Source of the DNA: Tetraselmis striata
Lineage: Eukaryota > Chlorophyta > Chlorodendrophyceae > Chlorodendrales > Chlorodendraceae
Length of the DNA stretch: 64,000 nucleotides
Assembly: GCA_006384855.1 (NCBI GenBank)
Contig: VCJN01001036.1
Coordinates: 27,394-91,393, forward strand
Direction of reading: 5' to 3'
Shown: one piece after another, positions 34,380 to 46,299 of the stretch
Numbering within the stretch: position 1 is the stretch's first letter
Layout of the letters: each line of letters opens with the position of its first letter
Notes under the pieces: generated by a model
Seen by the model: the letters and a program-made list of their open reading frames with translations, nothing else
Database searches by the model: none
What the model was told of the DNA's origin: nothing
Made by a program: the position numbers and the translations under genes

Positions 34380-34613
34380 TGGCAGATCTCGTCTCCCGGG
34401 CAAAAGTGGGCGGCGGGCCTTGTTGTCTCGCGTGTCCGTGCTGCCGCCGGCATCGAGAAGGAGAAGAAAGACATGAGGAAAAGCGTGACAAGGTGGGCAC
34501 GCAACAAAACACTCCACCCCGCCCCACATAAGCACGCATCCACTCGTGGCTAACTTGTGCCGCGCGCAGGTTCGTCCGGGAGCGCCGTAAGGCCCACCTC
34601 AACGCCAAGTAAG
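34380..34613 (+). CDS. Family C plus-strand basic protein, 3' exons
   Basis: An open frame reads RVRAAAGIEKEKKDMRKSVT and reaches the donor ACAAG|GTGGGC near 34494. The acceptor GCGCGCAG|GTTCGT (34569) restores the frame to FVRERRKAHLNAK and a TAA (34611-34613). The Lys/Arg-rich end suggests a nuclear or DNA-binding protein. The upstream start is unclear (open back to about 34150). Confidence 0.4.
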
Positions 34614-34626
34614 GCTTCCACTAACA

Positions 34627-35130
34627 GTGCCAGCGGCGAGACTCGTGGTGGCCGAGGAGGCCGCATCCTCAGCCGCTTATAGGCGATACGATTGTGGCTT
34701 GTTGTGGGCGTCTGGGCACAGGGGGCGTCCCGACGCCAAGGCAAGGAAGCTCATGGCGGCATCGTCGACGGCACAGCCTCCCGGGGTGGTGAAGACACTG
34801 ACGGCCGCCGTTCTCCCCCCGTACGCGCCGCTGCCCCGCCCACCCCTAACTGAGAAGGAGCCGTGCTGGTTGAACGCCGCCGACAAGAAGCAGTCGGACG
34901 CCGACAAGCAACGGAAGAGGCCAGTGAAGAAGCGCCGAGGTAAGAAACCGACGGTCGCGGAGTCGGGGGCGGAGGCGGAGGCAGCAAGGTCGTCGAAGTG
35001 GCGGGTCCCCCGGGCACGCAAGAACAAGCATGAACAAGCAGTAGCCCCCCCCCCCCCCCCCCCCCCCCCGCCACATGCCCCAACGGCACAATATTGTAAT
35101 TCAAACATTCTTCGGCAAACCGCTGCCTGA
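34627..35130 (+). CDS. Basic Lys/Arg-rich ORF, family C
   Basis: The open frame contains EKEPCWLNAADKKQSDADKQ, RKRPVKKRRGKK and a second basic patch (KWRVPRARKNKHE) before a 25-bp C-run (35045-35069) that reads as polyproline. It resembles a C-terminal nuclear-localising tail. It may be a further exon of the preceding gene. No family recognised. Confidence 0.35.
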   Translation: MPAARLVVAEEAASSAAYRRYDCGLLWASGHRGRPDAKARKLMAASSTAQPPGVVKTLTAAVLPPYAPLPRPPLTEKEPCWLNAADKKQSDADKQRKRPVKKRRGKKPTVAESGAEAEAARSSKWRVPRARKNKHEQAVAPPPPPPPPPHAPTAQYCNSNILRQTAA

Positions 35131-35660
35131 CCCCCCCCCCCCCCCCCCCCCCCTCTTCCATCCTCCTCGCGAATATTTATGTAACGTGATCACTCGTTAC
35201 CAAACGTGAGCCAAACCGCCTGTCTGATGACCTTTGATCGGACGGCGGGCAAGCCCCGTTCGGTAGTAATAGCTAGCTATAATGTACACAAAATTCCGCC
35301 CCACTATTGCCGAATAGTACGGCTGCAATTCGCGCTCCCATGTACTAATAGTCGTAGTAGGTTATCAACAGGACGATTCGCCATTGCGCCTGGGTTCGTA
35401 CTAGATACCCGGTACCGGCTTAATAAATGTATCGCGTACTACCCGGTACTACACGGACAACCTCGTCCCTTATACGTCAGTGCCATGTAACGCGTCACCG
35501 CGCAAGTACGACTACCACAACGATTACAAAAAAGGTTTATCGCCCGCCGGCAATCCCGCCGGATGTACTCGTACGTAACTGGATGGACATGCCGCCACCA
35601 GCAGCAGCCTTCACGGATAAGTCGTAGTGCTTCGTCACCCGTATGTCACATCTCATTCGC

Positions 35661-36500
35661 ATAGAGGTTGTTCAGCCCCACGGCCCTCCGCGCTAGCAAT
35701 AGCTGTGGGAAAGCTATTGCAACATGTAGTATGTTAGATAGCTGTGTGTGTGTGTCCCCGCACAGACTCCGCCCGCGACACGGCGGAATGTCGCAGCAGG
35801 CGTGCGGAGGTGGACATCGGCGGGAGGAGTATGACGGGCTTGGGGATGTAGCGCAGCTTCTAGTTGCCAGTCGGACGAGCAGAGTGGGCAGAAGGGACAG
35901 AGCAGCTCTCGCTTGGCGACGCTGCGCTAGGCTGCCCTGCACATTCGGCTGCGGTGGCGGTGCTGCAGCACAGTTCTCAGCACGATCCGCCGGCGCAGTC
36001 GACGATTGCACATGTTGCAAATCCCACTACGTTGTGCCGGCACACAAGACTCAAGCAAATCACTACAGCTGCAACACAACGGTTCCCTAGCTACTCGCTA
36101 ATGAAATCCTCCCGGGCTTGAAGCTATGTCAACCGGGGTCACAATCCTGAGATGCAACTAGCGAAACGAATACGAGTAATAATTAGTATCCGGTTGATAT
36201 AGTCAAATATACCGTCATTTGATCAAAACTCAGAGCCCACGTGACCACCGTCATGTCAATCGGACACACCGGCCGGCACCATCACGCGCATACCGCGGTA
36301 GCAGAGCCCTAACGTAGGCATGTGGTGGCCTTCAGGTGCCTCGTCTTGTGTTTCACGGTCAGGGATGGGGCTGACGGCGGGATGACGAGGGAGGAGTGCG
36401 AGCGGTCACGTGCTAGTAATACGCACGTAGCGCGTGCCACTACGTAGCCAAAAAGGGTTGGCAGCTTCACATCTAGGATTTGAGACCCATTTGCGGTCTT
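35661..36500. other. Intergenic, no gene seen
   Basis: A GC-rich left part (35750-36020) has open frames on both strands without recognisable content; then AT-richer unique-looking sequence. Confidence 0.45.
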
Positions 36501-36529
36501 CAGAAACGAGTACCTACGTGAGCCGGTGT

Positions 36530-37060
36530 GAACGATTTTGTCATTGTTGGTTTCAGATTCGTCAAGTTCTCTGACAATGCGGACGGTATTATGCTCGGTT
36601 GGTGCGACTCCACTGGGGCGGGTTGTGACGGATCGCCAAACCGGAGAGACCGCTTCCCAGACGCGGATTGGCCTCTTCGCACAGTGGCGGAGGTCAAGGG
36701 AACATGGGCGGTTGTATTTATCCCCCACGGTCGTTCATACAAGTATGTCGTTGTTATCATCAATCCCGGGCAATATGTCCCCATCGCACAATGTTATTAG
36801 TCACGCTATATTGTAGTGTCAACGATGAATCGCTACAAGTGCGGTAGCTTTTTATGCCCCAGAACGATCGTTAATACGAGTATGTCACCAACCCGGACAG
36901 TGGTCACGCTATATCGACTCAGCGTAATCGGCGGGTAGTGACATCGTTTCAAGTCGTTAACGCCGGACATTATGTCCCGACAGTAAGTAACGATATAACG
37001 TGCCAGCTTTAAATCGTTACAAGGGCGGCAATAGTATTGCATCACCTACAAGTATGTCGT
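36530..37060. repeat. Tandem repeat R2, array 1
   Basis: Degenerate monomers of about 100-135 bp share CGTTCATACAAGTATGTC, AATCGCTACAAGTGCGGTAG and GTCACGCTATAT. The same family forms arrays at 43010-43550 and 58430-58990. Confidence 0.7.
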
Positions 37061-37545
37061 TGTTATCATCAACCTCTCATCACTTTTCACTTCTCAGCCG
37101 TTGTAACATGTTTTACGCGAAGTACTGTCCTTAAGCAGCCGCGACACAGCCCGCTCCGCCGAGTTCACCGCCCGCCAGCCCGCCAGCCGTTACCAACACC
37201 CTAGCGCGAGCCAGCTAGCCGGTCGTCATCACTGCAACGGCCCTCCCTCGGGACTAGCCGCGCAGCTTCGGGGTGTTACCGGTCGTCGCGGTTGCGTCTG
37301 GCGGCGAGGATTCTATCTGCGATCGGTCGCGCGGTTAGAGCACTATATTACCGACTAATTGCCGGCGTCGAGCCCACCCCCCCCCCCCCCCCCCCCCCCC
37401 ACTTTGCCGGCAGGTCAAGTCGAACGGGGCAAGCCATGACGGGGAAGGACAGGACATGACGCCACGAGGTAATGACATTACTTTTGGTGCATTCCGGCTC
37501 CGCTCCGCATGCAAGATTGCCCCCGCCCGCCAGCCAGCCAGCAGT
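37061..37545. other. Intergenic with 24-bp C-run
   Basis: C-run 37377-37400. No gene seen. Confidence 0.45.
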
Positions 37546-37650
37546 GTTATATACTCTACATTGCTAAACTATGTACTGCCGGAGCCGAAGAAGGAGCGCA
37601 AAACTGGCGACTGAGGCGTACGAGAACGAGTACAACCCAAGCGAAGTACG
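37546..37650. repeat. Repeat R1, copy 2
   Basis: Same left arm as R1 copy 1: TATACTCTACATTGCTAAAC through to the GAGAACGAGTACAACCCAAG block. Confidence 0.75.
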
Positions 37651-38336
37651 AGAGCGAGCACAGTGAGTGCGAGTACAAGCGAAGGCGAGGTACGAGGACG
37701 AGGACGCCGAGGCGACAATACGAGTGACTACGAGGTGACCAGCAGGTACAACCGTATTATGAGTACTCGTGGGGTGCGAGTAACTTGTAAGTACGCATGC
37801 GTACCAGCAGCAACATCGCGGTACATGATTGTTGTACGCGATGGTATCACCTAGCGTTAGGTAGAGCGCCGGCTTAGTAGTGTATTGACAATAGATGCTA
37901 GAACCATCTAGAACGCCACAGCATGTGCGAGTAACTTCTCGTGTGCACAAATAGCAAATGAATATTACCGCTGTGGTGCGGACATACGAAGGTGCTAGGA
38001 ACATGTCCGTGGTTAGTTGTGTGTTACTAAACTAGCGACGGGCCGCGGATAAGGATAGAACACGTCGATTTCAGTATTATAGTATAGTAGTAACACGCCG
38101 CACAAGTGGCGGAAATTGGAATCAATACGCAGCGTACGGAATGACGGAAACCAACGAATATAAATAGGCCGGCAAAACCACCGCCGGGCCAGTCACCCAA
38201 GTTTTACCAAGTTTCGGTACTGTAGGAATCCCTTTTCCCAAATCTCTGCTCATTATATTCCTGGCCGTGTGGAATAACAATCCAATGGGCCCTCATACTC
38301 AGCTCCTGCTTTAGGACTATCTATGGCTAGACGGCT
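37651..38336. other. Simple GAG/CGA-rich stretch then no gene
   Basis: 37651-37720 is rich in GAGTACGAG/GAGGACG words, a degenerate simple repeat. The rest has no recognisable frame. Confidence 0.45.
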
Positions 38337-38545
38337 CTTCGGCCTAAGTCCTAAGGGGGCTGTGGCATTTGGTTTCGGAGTTGTGACAGCCCCCTTAGGA
38401 CCTAAGCCGAAGAACTGGCGACTGAGGCGTACGAGAACGAGTACAAGCCAAGCGAAGTACTCGTTCTCGTGCGCCTCAGTCGCAAGTTCTTTGCTCCTTG
38501 TTCGGCTCCAACTGTACATAGTGTAGCAGTGTAGAGTATGTAACA
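38337..38545. repeat. Repeat R1, copy 3: two consecutive foldback hairpins
   Basis: The first hairpin has arms of 27 bp (from 38337, and ending at 38413) with two mismatches and a loop of about 22 bp. The second begins at once (GAACTGGCGACTGAGGCG) with arms of 33 bp, two mismatches and a loop of about 12 bp, ending near 38490. The sequence after it is the inverted complement of the R1 left end. So R1 is a foldback element of which copies 1 and 2 keep one arm. Confidence 0.85.
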
Positions 38546-38937
38546 CGCGGTCGAACCGGCAGGCCTTAGCGCCCCATCGCGTAAAAAGTAGTCCGACCGT
38601 AACCCGGGGGCGAAATAAGAAAAACCCAGCGGCATCCCCCCCCCATGCTGTCGGCCCTGTCCGGCCGGCGACTCGGGGATCCGTTACCCGTATCGCGCTA
38701 GGGAATGTTTGCCAGGACCCTACCGCATTACCCGTCTGGTATAACATAACCGTAGCTCCGGTAGGGTTGGCCCCGATATATGGGCAGCCGCGCGCCACCG
38801 GGTGCAGCCGTCGTAGTGACGGGGTTCGCCCTTGGACGGCTGGGCACCTAACCGGGGGCACTGGGGCGTCCGTGCGTCGTGCGTGTTGTTGAGGGGATCC
38901 GTTGCCACTACTTGCCTTTTAGAACCGCGTCGGTCGG
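38546..38937. other. No gene seen
   Basis: Intergenic sequence between the R1 foldback and the LINE. No feature supported. Confidence 0.4.
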
Positions 38938-39180
38938 GTGTTTAATGGCCGGCCCTCGGCCATTCCGAAGATCGATCGTGTGGTGCAACGGGATGGGCTA
39001 GTGCGCTTGGATGTGCATTCTACTCAAGGGCAGGGTGCGCATGTCCGCGAGCGTTTACAACGTTTTGCAGGCCGGTGGGGGTGGTACTTGCGGGAACACC
39101 CCTCGTACTTGGATTGCCATGCCGCCCGCCATCCCCCTCCTCTCCACCCCTCGCCCTCCCCCTTCCCTCCCATTGCGCAT

Positions 39181-39676
39181 GCCCGCCTACCTTTGCGTTG
39201 CGACGCTTATTGTGAATGGGTTGTCTTCTGAGGTGGTGGATGTTGGCGCGCCGTTGATCGAGCGATCCGTAGATGTTTTGCTCGTTCAGGAGACCACGCT
39301 TAGGGCGATTGATATGCTAGTGCGTTTGAATGGGTACTCTGACTACTATTCGTTCGGCGACCGCGTTGCATCGGAACGTGGGTGTTGTGTGTTAGTCCGG
39401 TCGCCGTATCGGGCGCGGGCAGTCGGCGTACCCCACCCGTGTTGGACTTGTGTCCGGGCGAAGGGAGGTTGCAGTGACTCCGCGGCCACTATATTTATCT
39501 CGGCATATTTGCTTACAAGGGGAACCGTATCGAGACCGCTTGCGCGAAGACGAGTTGGCGCGGCTTCGTACGAGTTATCCGAGAGATATGATCGTTGTGT
39601 GGGGGGGGATTGGAACAAGGATGAAAGGAAGTTGGCGGCTCTACTCAGGCGTTGGTGGGGGCCTTCCCGGCGGTAA
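39181..39676 (+). pseudogene. LINE L1 AP-type endonuclease domain
   Basis: TLIVNGLSSEVVDVGAPLIE, VDVLLVQETTL (catalytic Glu), RVASERGCCVLVRSPY, then ATIFISAYL and, in the next frame, GGDWNKDERKL (the G-D-W/F-N motif). These are the blocks of the exonuclease-endonuclease-phosphatase fold that nicks target DNA in APE-type LINEs. A frame change separates the last blocks, and a 21-bp G-run (39742-39762) follows the domain. Confidence 0.75.
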
Positions 39677-40699
39677 GCCCATGTGGCCGCGGGATGTATC
39701 GGCGCGCGAACGCGGTACTTGTCGGGGGTGGAAAGGGGGGCGGGGGGGGGGGGGGGGGGGGGCTGCCGCATTCTCGACCACTTGATCGCACGGCTTCCCA
39801 CCATAGCCCCCCCCCCCCCCCCCCCACCCCTACTCTCTCGCCCTCGACATGGGTGGACTACTCTTGAGACACTTTCGATCACTCCCCTGTCATGTCTTCT
39901 TTCCCTGTGGGCGCCATCCGTGAGAATACCTGTCCACCTCACATGCATGAACGCATGTCTGTAAGGTCCATTCCCAAACCTCCCCACGGTGACTCTCCCT
40001 CTGAATGGCCGAAGCCGTTCCACGATTTCGTCACCGCTAATCCATTCGCGGTCCTCGCCCCTCTATATGACCCACATGTAGACGGCGGGCCCTCGTGAGG
40101 GGGGGGGGGATCCCTACACACCGGCGCCGGCCAATTTATACATGCAATATGGCGCGCGGGGCGCGGGGTAGGGGATGTTACCAAGCCCAAGCGTCGTAGC
40201 ATGGGACTGCCGCTGCAACGGTCTATCCTAGGTGCGAGGAATCGTTGGCGCATGGCTTTAGTGTCGTGCCGGGGGACTAGGGGCCCTCGGGATGCCGCAA
40301 TGGCGTCGGCACATCATGATGTTTCACGGCATAGGGTTCGGACACTATTACGTATTAACCGCCGCTGACAGAGGGAGCGGGCCGTGCAAAAAATGATTCA
40401 GGATTTTAAGAAGGGTAATGGGAGACGGGACGTGGGCGCGCTCTCTCCGTACGGGTTCATTTGAGGGCGCAAACGGCCAGCCAATACGCGATCCGATATC
40501 GGGGGTACTTCATACCGAGCCGGGCGCAATCAATGCGTGTTTGGCGCGGCCCTATCGGGAGCTGCTACGTGACCCCCACCCCCTCGCACAACGGCTTGCG
40601 ATATACCGTGCGGCGTAGCGGGAACACAGCCACGGTACATCGCCACCCATTGCCCCCGCACTAAACGGGATTAATGGGCATATAGCACGGGAGGAACTA

Positions 40700-41450
40700 T
40701 TCAAGACTCTTAGGCGTTTTACAATAATAAGACCCATGAGCATCATGGGATTTCTGCGGAGGCTTTGAAATTGGCGATATACGCCCCGAATAGCCACTTT
40801 GGCAAGGCATTGCTGGTCTTAATTAACGGGATGTGGACTAAGAACTATATCCCCCAGCAATGGTGTAGCTCGGCCAGAGTAGCGATGCCCATACAAGCTA
40901 AAGGGAACAATCCGCCGTTGGCAAGCGGGTTTTATGCGGAATGAGGAGGGTCCCATGCAAGTCGCCATCTTGTTCGATATCGCGGCTCGTCGCCAAGCGT
41001 AGGTCTACCCACGTACGTGGAATTTATTGACTTTAAGAAGGCATATGACACCGTGCCCTGTGAGCTTTTTTTCCTAAAACTACAAGCCATAGGAGTCACC
41101 GGGCATATGCTTTCCTTCATTAAAACCTTATACATGGATACGATGGTACGGGCGGTAAAGACAAGGGCAGGCATGGGAACACTATCAGACCCCATAACCA
41201 TAGAGCCTAGCCTCCGACATGGGTGCTTTGGTTCCCCCGTTTTATTCAACATATTGCCTAACGATATTTTCGATGGGGTAGAACGACACGTAGGGTGCGA
41301 CGTGCCAGACACATTAGCGGCAAGGCAACCATATTACGGATGCTAGTCAGTTATACGCAGACGACGCGGTTGGTATCAAAGGCTCGTTCGATAACCTGCA
41401 TGCCGTGTTGCCCACCTCTCGCAATGGGCGGAGGATCATTTCAAAGGGTT
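40700..41450 (+). pseudogene. LINE L1 reverse transcriptase
   Basis: Before motif A, frames carry SAEALKLAIYAPNSHFGKAL. Then VEFIDFKKAYDTVPCELFFL (motif A Asp), EPSLRHGCFGSPVLFNILPN (motif B), and, after a frame change near 41345, QLYADDAVGIKG (motif C, YADD). A stop near 40940 and the shift before YADD disable it. Confidence 0.8.
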
Positions 41451-41883
41451 TGGGGTACTTAGTAAATGTGGGTTGATGGCATTAGGCCGATATTCCGACG
41501 AGACCGCGTTACGCGAACACGCTGCCCGATGGTAGCTTGCGGGGGGGACGACGGGTACCGATTGTAAATGAATATAGATATTATAGTTCGGTCATTAATT
41601 CGGATTTAGGTATGCGGCACATAGTAGACTACCGAGTTAAGAAGGGTAAACGCGCCACATTGAGGCGCTTGATCCGGTATATTAGTCGCTGGACGGGACA
41701 TAATCCCCATTAATATACGTGTGTCTGTGTATTAAATATGTATACTACCGGTTATAACTTGCAGTTGTGAAGTATGGGGTATGGATAGAACTAGCGGCGC
41801 AAATAAATGACAAACGTACTCAATCAGTGCTTGCGGAGCCTTATTGAGGTGGGTAAAAACTCCGTTGGGGTGGGCACGGGACT

Positions 41884-42797
41884 ATGATGCGGGAATTGGA
41901 TATTGCGCCCTTAGAGGGTCCTGCCGTTGCGGAACGGGCTCGTCGGGCGTTCCTTAAAGCATCCGACTTGAATAAATGTGTAACCCATTTAGCAGATCAG
42001 CCAAGTCGGGCGCGCCCTAACACGTGGACGTTAGGGACTGTGCGGTGGTTAGATCGACTAGCTAGGGCGAACGTAGGGCTACCTGAGGGGGGCGCACCTT
42101 CCACTCGAGTGGAGATCACTAGCCGCGCGTGATGCCGTTAAACTAGTAAAGGCATCGTTGCGGGCGCGTTACGAATCGCCGGCATCGTTAGCACGTACTA
42201 AAACATGGGGTATATATGTCCAAGCACCTTATGCGTCAAAGCTGTTGCCACAGTACGGTGTGGGTGTCCCCGCGGGGTTGTGGCCGGGCTGCACATTATG
42301 ATACAATTACACACCCGAGTATTTCCCACTGCCCGCCGATTGGCCCAGATTCATGCCATGCCTGAGCGGTTCCTTTAATAACACTGCCCTGCATGTGGCG
42401 GAGGTGAATCTGAGACTATCGAACATACGTTGGTGAAGTGTCCGCGGTGGGGTAATCACCGTCATAATTTGGGGTTGTTAGTTCCGGAGTTCAGGGATTT
42501 CATTAGTAGGCCGGTTATTGCGTCAGCACCTGAGGACTCAACTGCTTTTATTATGGGTGGGTTCCCCCCCTCCCGTCACGACGCGCTGGATTTTACTGGG
42601 AATGGGACAATTTTCTAGCTATGGCGTCGGGCCCTCCCTCACATTGACTTTCTTATTGCACATGTATCGCACTTCCGAAATGCTTCGCTCCGCGCGGGAT
42701 GGGGCTTGCCCCAACTTGCATTACTCGAATGGGCCGGCGCCCAAACAGGTATGGCGGACCTTTCGTGGTCAGTGCCGGGTACTGTGATGGCGGTGTT
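41884..42797 (+). pseudogene. LINE L1 C-terminal region with Cys/His motif
   Basis: Blocks LDIAPLEGPAVAERARRAFL, then CPACGGGESETIEHTLVKC (C-x2-C-x8-H-x4-C type, about 42390-42440), PEFRDFISRPVIAS, and a Trp-rich end terminating at VMAVF with a stop near 42797. These match the inverted copy closely, which confirms coding ancestry. A stop at 42376 and frame changes break it. Confidence 0.7.
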
Positions 42798-42974
42798 TTA
42801 GACGGTGATCCAATAGTATTTGAAAATCCGTCACCGGCCTCCAATTACTCTTGCAGAATGCTTCGGCAATTTTGCTCGTTGACTATAACGGAGCTTCGCC
42901 TACCCAGGGCTTTCCGTAACAGAATCGCTGCCTAAACGGCCGTCGTAGAGACGCTGCAAGAGTTTCACTGGTGC

Positions 42975-43590
42975 CAACAGTCCTCCCCCGGGGGAGAAAC
43001 AAAATCATCAAACCTAGACAGTATGTCCCGACCGCACATTGTTAGTTACGCTACATCGTGTCAACGATAAATCGTTATAAGTGCGGTAGCTTTTTATCAC
43101 CCACAATCTTTAATACGAGTATGTCACCATCCCAGACAGTAGTCACGCTATATCGTCGGGTCAACGTGACATCGTTTTATGTCGTGGACGCCGGACAGTA
43201 TGTTCTGACAGTATTAGTCACGATATATCGTGTCACTAACGTTAGATCGATACATGTGATGTAGTATTTTATCATCCGCGGTAATTCATACAAGTATGTC
43301 CTTATCATCAACCTTGGACAATATGCCCCGACTGCAAAGTGTTACTCACGCTATATATCGTGTCAACGATAAATCGTTATAAGTGCGGTAGCTTTTTATC
43401 ACCCACAATCAGTAATACGAGTATATCACCAACCCGGACAATAGTCACGCTACATCGGGTCAATGTGCAATCGTTTTAAGTCGTGATCACCGGATAGTAT
43501 GCCCCAACAGTATTAGTTACGATATATCGTGTCAACGTTAGACCGAGGTTGATTAACCGCCGTCCCTTTTTTCCCCCGGGACATGACTGG
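42975..43590. repeat. Tandem repeat R2, array 2, between two inverted LINE ends
   Basis: Same monomers as at 36530 and 58430 (CGATAAATCGTTATAAGTGC, GTATGTCACCA, CACGCTATATCG). Both flanks are LINE 3' ends in opposite orientation, with homology up to about 42975 and from about 43590. Confidence 0.7.
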
Positions 43591-44523
43591 CACCAGTGAA
43601 ACCCTTGCAGCGTCTCTACGACGGCCGTTTAGGCAGCAATCCAGTTACGGAAAGCCCTGGGTAGGTGACGCTCCGTTATAATCATCAAGCAAATTGCCGA
43701 AGCATTCTGCAAGACTAGTTAGAGGCAGTGACGGAATTTCCAACACTTTTGGATCACCGTCTAAAACACTGCCATCAAAATACCCGGCACTGACCACGAA
43801 AGGTCCGCCCTACCCGTTTGGGCGCCGGCCCATTCGAGTAATGCGAGTTGGGGCAAGCCCCAACCCGCGGAGCAAAGCATTTCGGAAGTGCGATGCATGT
43901 GCAACAAAAAAGGCAATGTGAGGGAGGGCCCGACGCCATAGCTGGAAAATTGTCCCATTCCCAGTAAAATCCAGTGCGCCGTGAAGGGAGGGGGGGACCC
44001 CGCCCAAATAAAATAAAGGCAGTTAAGTCCTCAGGTGCTGACGCAATAACCTGACTACTAATAAAATCCCTGAACTCCGGAACTAACAACTCCAAATTAT
44101 GACGGTGATACCCCCACCGCGGGCACTTCACCAACACATGTTCGATAGTCTCAGATTCACCTCCGCCACATGCATGGCAGTGTTCAAGGAACCGCTCAGG
44201 CATGGCATGAATCCGGGCCAATCGGCAGGCAGTGGGAAATACTCGGGTGCGTAATTGTATCATAATGTGCAACCCGGCCACAACCCCCGCGGGGACACCC
44301 ACACCGTACTGTGGCAACGGGTTTGACGCATAGGACGCCTGGACATATATACCCCAGGTGTTATTGCGTGCTAACGATGCCGACGATTCGTAACGCGCCC
44401 ACACCGATGCCTTTACTAGTTTAGCGGCATCGCGCGCGGCTAGTGACCTCCACTCAAGTGGAAGGTGCGCCCCCTCAGCTAGCCCTACATTCGCCCTAGC
44501 TAGTCGATCTAACCACCGCGCAG
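43591..44523 (-). mobile_element. LINE copy L2, 3' part (inverted; interrupted by element D)
   Basis: This minus-strand copy of 41990-42960 keeps a long open frame (44404 to 43775): WARYESSASLARNNTWGIYV, CHACGGGESETIEHVLVKC, PEFRDFISSQVIASAPEDL. Its homology stops at 44523 (CCGCGCAG) and resumes at 50311 (TCCCGAACG), exactly as expected if element D had jumped into it. Confidence 0.85.
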
Positions 44524-44538
44524 CACTCGTCGAAACGT

Positions 44539-44558
44539 GGTCCGCTTAACCGCGCTTA
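44539..44558 (+). repeat. Left terminal inverted repeat of element D
   Basis: GGTCCGCTTAACCGCGCTTA, identical to the reverse complement of 50275-50294. Confidence 0.9.
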
Positions 44559-45076
44559 CCCGAGAGTAAGCTCGAGTAAGCGCTTGTATGTAGCAATCTT
44601 AACCTCCGCTTAACGCTAAGCGCCACAGTACTTTATTTCAGGCTGGAGGCATGTGTACGGCAGCGATGTATGGCATTGAGTACTAGAGAATAGCGTGACG
44701 AGTAGCGCCACGAGTACAGGTAGTCGCGAGTCATCACTATAGGGCACCATCAGTACCAGTAGTCGCACCAGTAATTCACACCAGTAGTCGCGAGTCATCA
44801 GTATAAGGTACGGCGGGAGTGGCACGAGTACAATACTTTGCGATACTATAGAAAATTACAAAGCGCGGCAGTAGGCGCGACTACTCGCGAACATAACATA
44901 ACGGGCGGGACCTGCATTACTGTTCGCTACATACCGACAACGTGATAGAGATAGCGGAAATGAATTTCATGCGGGCGGCGGATGGTTTGAGGTTTTATCA
45001 GAGCAGAAGCGCGAGGCTGGATGTTGCCAACCCAACAGCCAATGAAAGTGGAGCTTCTAAGTGTAGTTAAGCGCGT

Positions 45077-45830
45077 TTAAGCACGCTTATTCCAAGCTGG
45101 CAAATTTAACAAATGAGTATTGGTCACTTTCAGTTTTATGCAGGTGGGCTCGGACACTGTGCGAAAGTACTGTGAAACAAACCAGAAAATGTAATTCCAT
45201 GGGACCTCTAGTGCCCGCGGCCGCCTGCTACTGCTGCCCGGGGGCTGCGCTGCGGCGGGCCTCTTCTGCTCGGTCTGCCTCGCCCCTGTAGCTGCGGCTT
45301 GTGGGGTGGTGTTGTCTATTACTATGCCTGCCATCCGCTGCCCACGGCTTAGGTGCTGGCTGCTCGTGGGCTGCTTACCTGTTGCTGCCGCTCGCAGATG
45401 CGCGTGCTTGTATTGACGCCGAGCTTGCATCCTCGCCGTATCAACGAAGTTGGAGGTCACACGCACACGCCCAGCTAAAGCCGTTTGCATGTTGGTCGTA
45501 TCAAGCAGCGGGGGGGCTCGAGCAGCACGGGAGACGGGAGCTGGACGACTGAACTGGGGAGGGGGGCTGGAGCCGGTAGACTGCTCCAGCAGTGGGTTGC
45601 CGTTCGTGTCGATACCGGACCTAAGTTAAAATAACAAAAGACAAATAATTCAGTCGTTGTGACGTCGTCACCACATGCATAAGGCAGCACGCGTGCAAGC
45701 AGCCAGCACCAATTGCACTGACATCTCGGACTCACCTTTCCACGTCGGGGGTTCTGGTAGGGTTTGCATCGCTATTATCCGCCGGGGAGAGAGCATTGCT
45801 GATCAAAGCGGCAGCCTCTTCGACCTCGGT
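45077..45830 (-). CDS. Element D gene 2, unrecognised, two exons visible
   Basis: One exon (about 45830-45736) reads EEAAALISNALSPADNSDAN and TRTPDVE to the donor AAAG|GTGAGT. After an acceptor at AACTTAG| (about 45622) the last exon reads SGIDTNGNPLLEQSTGSSPP, TARMQARRQYKHAHLRAA, a Gln/Ala/Pro-rich part and FWFVSQYFRTVSEPTCI, ending at 45077. The start exon was not found. The basic and low-complexity content fits a DNA-binding accessory protein, but no family is recognised. Confidence 0.45.
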
Positions 45831-46299
45831 CAAGTAGGGGAATGATGGAACCTATTGCCGGCAGCAAAGCGATATTCAGCTGCCACCAGCGGCTCCTTAC
45901 CCCAGTGGCGCACGAAACGTGCTTCGTAGCTCTCGTCCGTCGAGTCTTCAACGTCCTCCATGCACGTGTACACGTTCATGCCTTGCACTGCCTCGCGTCA
46001 GGTGTTGTTGAAAGCGCAGAGGCGTGCATGAGTCAACGGCCCGCCTACGTTGACCTCGGCATCCTCGGCTGACGACAACACGACGCACGTCACATAGTAG
46101 TGGAGGAGGGGCTATCTTCGCCGGCGGAGAGAAACGCTGCGCCTCCATACGTCGTTATGGTGGCGGGGGGGCGGGGGGGGGGGGCGATGGTGCTAGTTGA
46201 AGTGCTGGCGGACTCCAGCAGGTCGTGCGACGACTACAAGTACGCGGGCGGTATACCGCCAGTCAATACTAATGTTGCTGTCATCATTATCACTTAGTG

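Larger units (their letters stand above)
32349..35660. mobile_element. Family C element, long copy
   Basis: The right 350 bp (35310-35660) and the middle block 33845-33963 recur in the same order at 10095-10590, which defines this as a dispersed family. It carries a minus-strand gene and, divergent from it, a plus-strand spliced gene. The left end is uncertain. Confidence 0.6.
38938..42960 (+). mobile_element. APE-type LINE, copy L1 (many frame breaks)
   Basis: Order on the plus strand: AP-like endonuclease, linker with G- and C-runs, reverse transcriptase, Cys/His motif, 3' end. The 3' part occurs again inverted at 43590-44523 plus 50311-50680. Multiple stops and frameshifts show a dead copy. 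Confidence 0.8.

Noticed and set aside
36309-36728. 139-codon minus-strand frame
   Set aside because: No recognisable motif and it overlaps the start of the R2 array; composition does not differ from neighbours.
38253-38861. 202-codon minus-strand frame
   Set aside because: It runs through the R1 hairpins, whose arms dictate the frame; not independent coding evidence.
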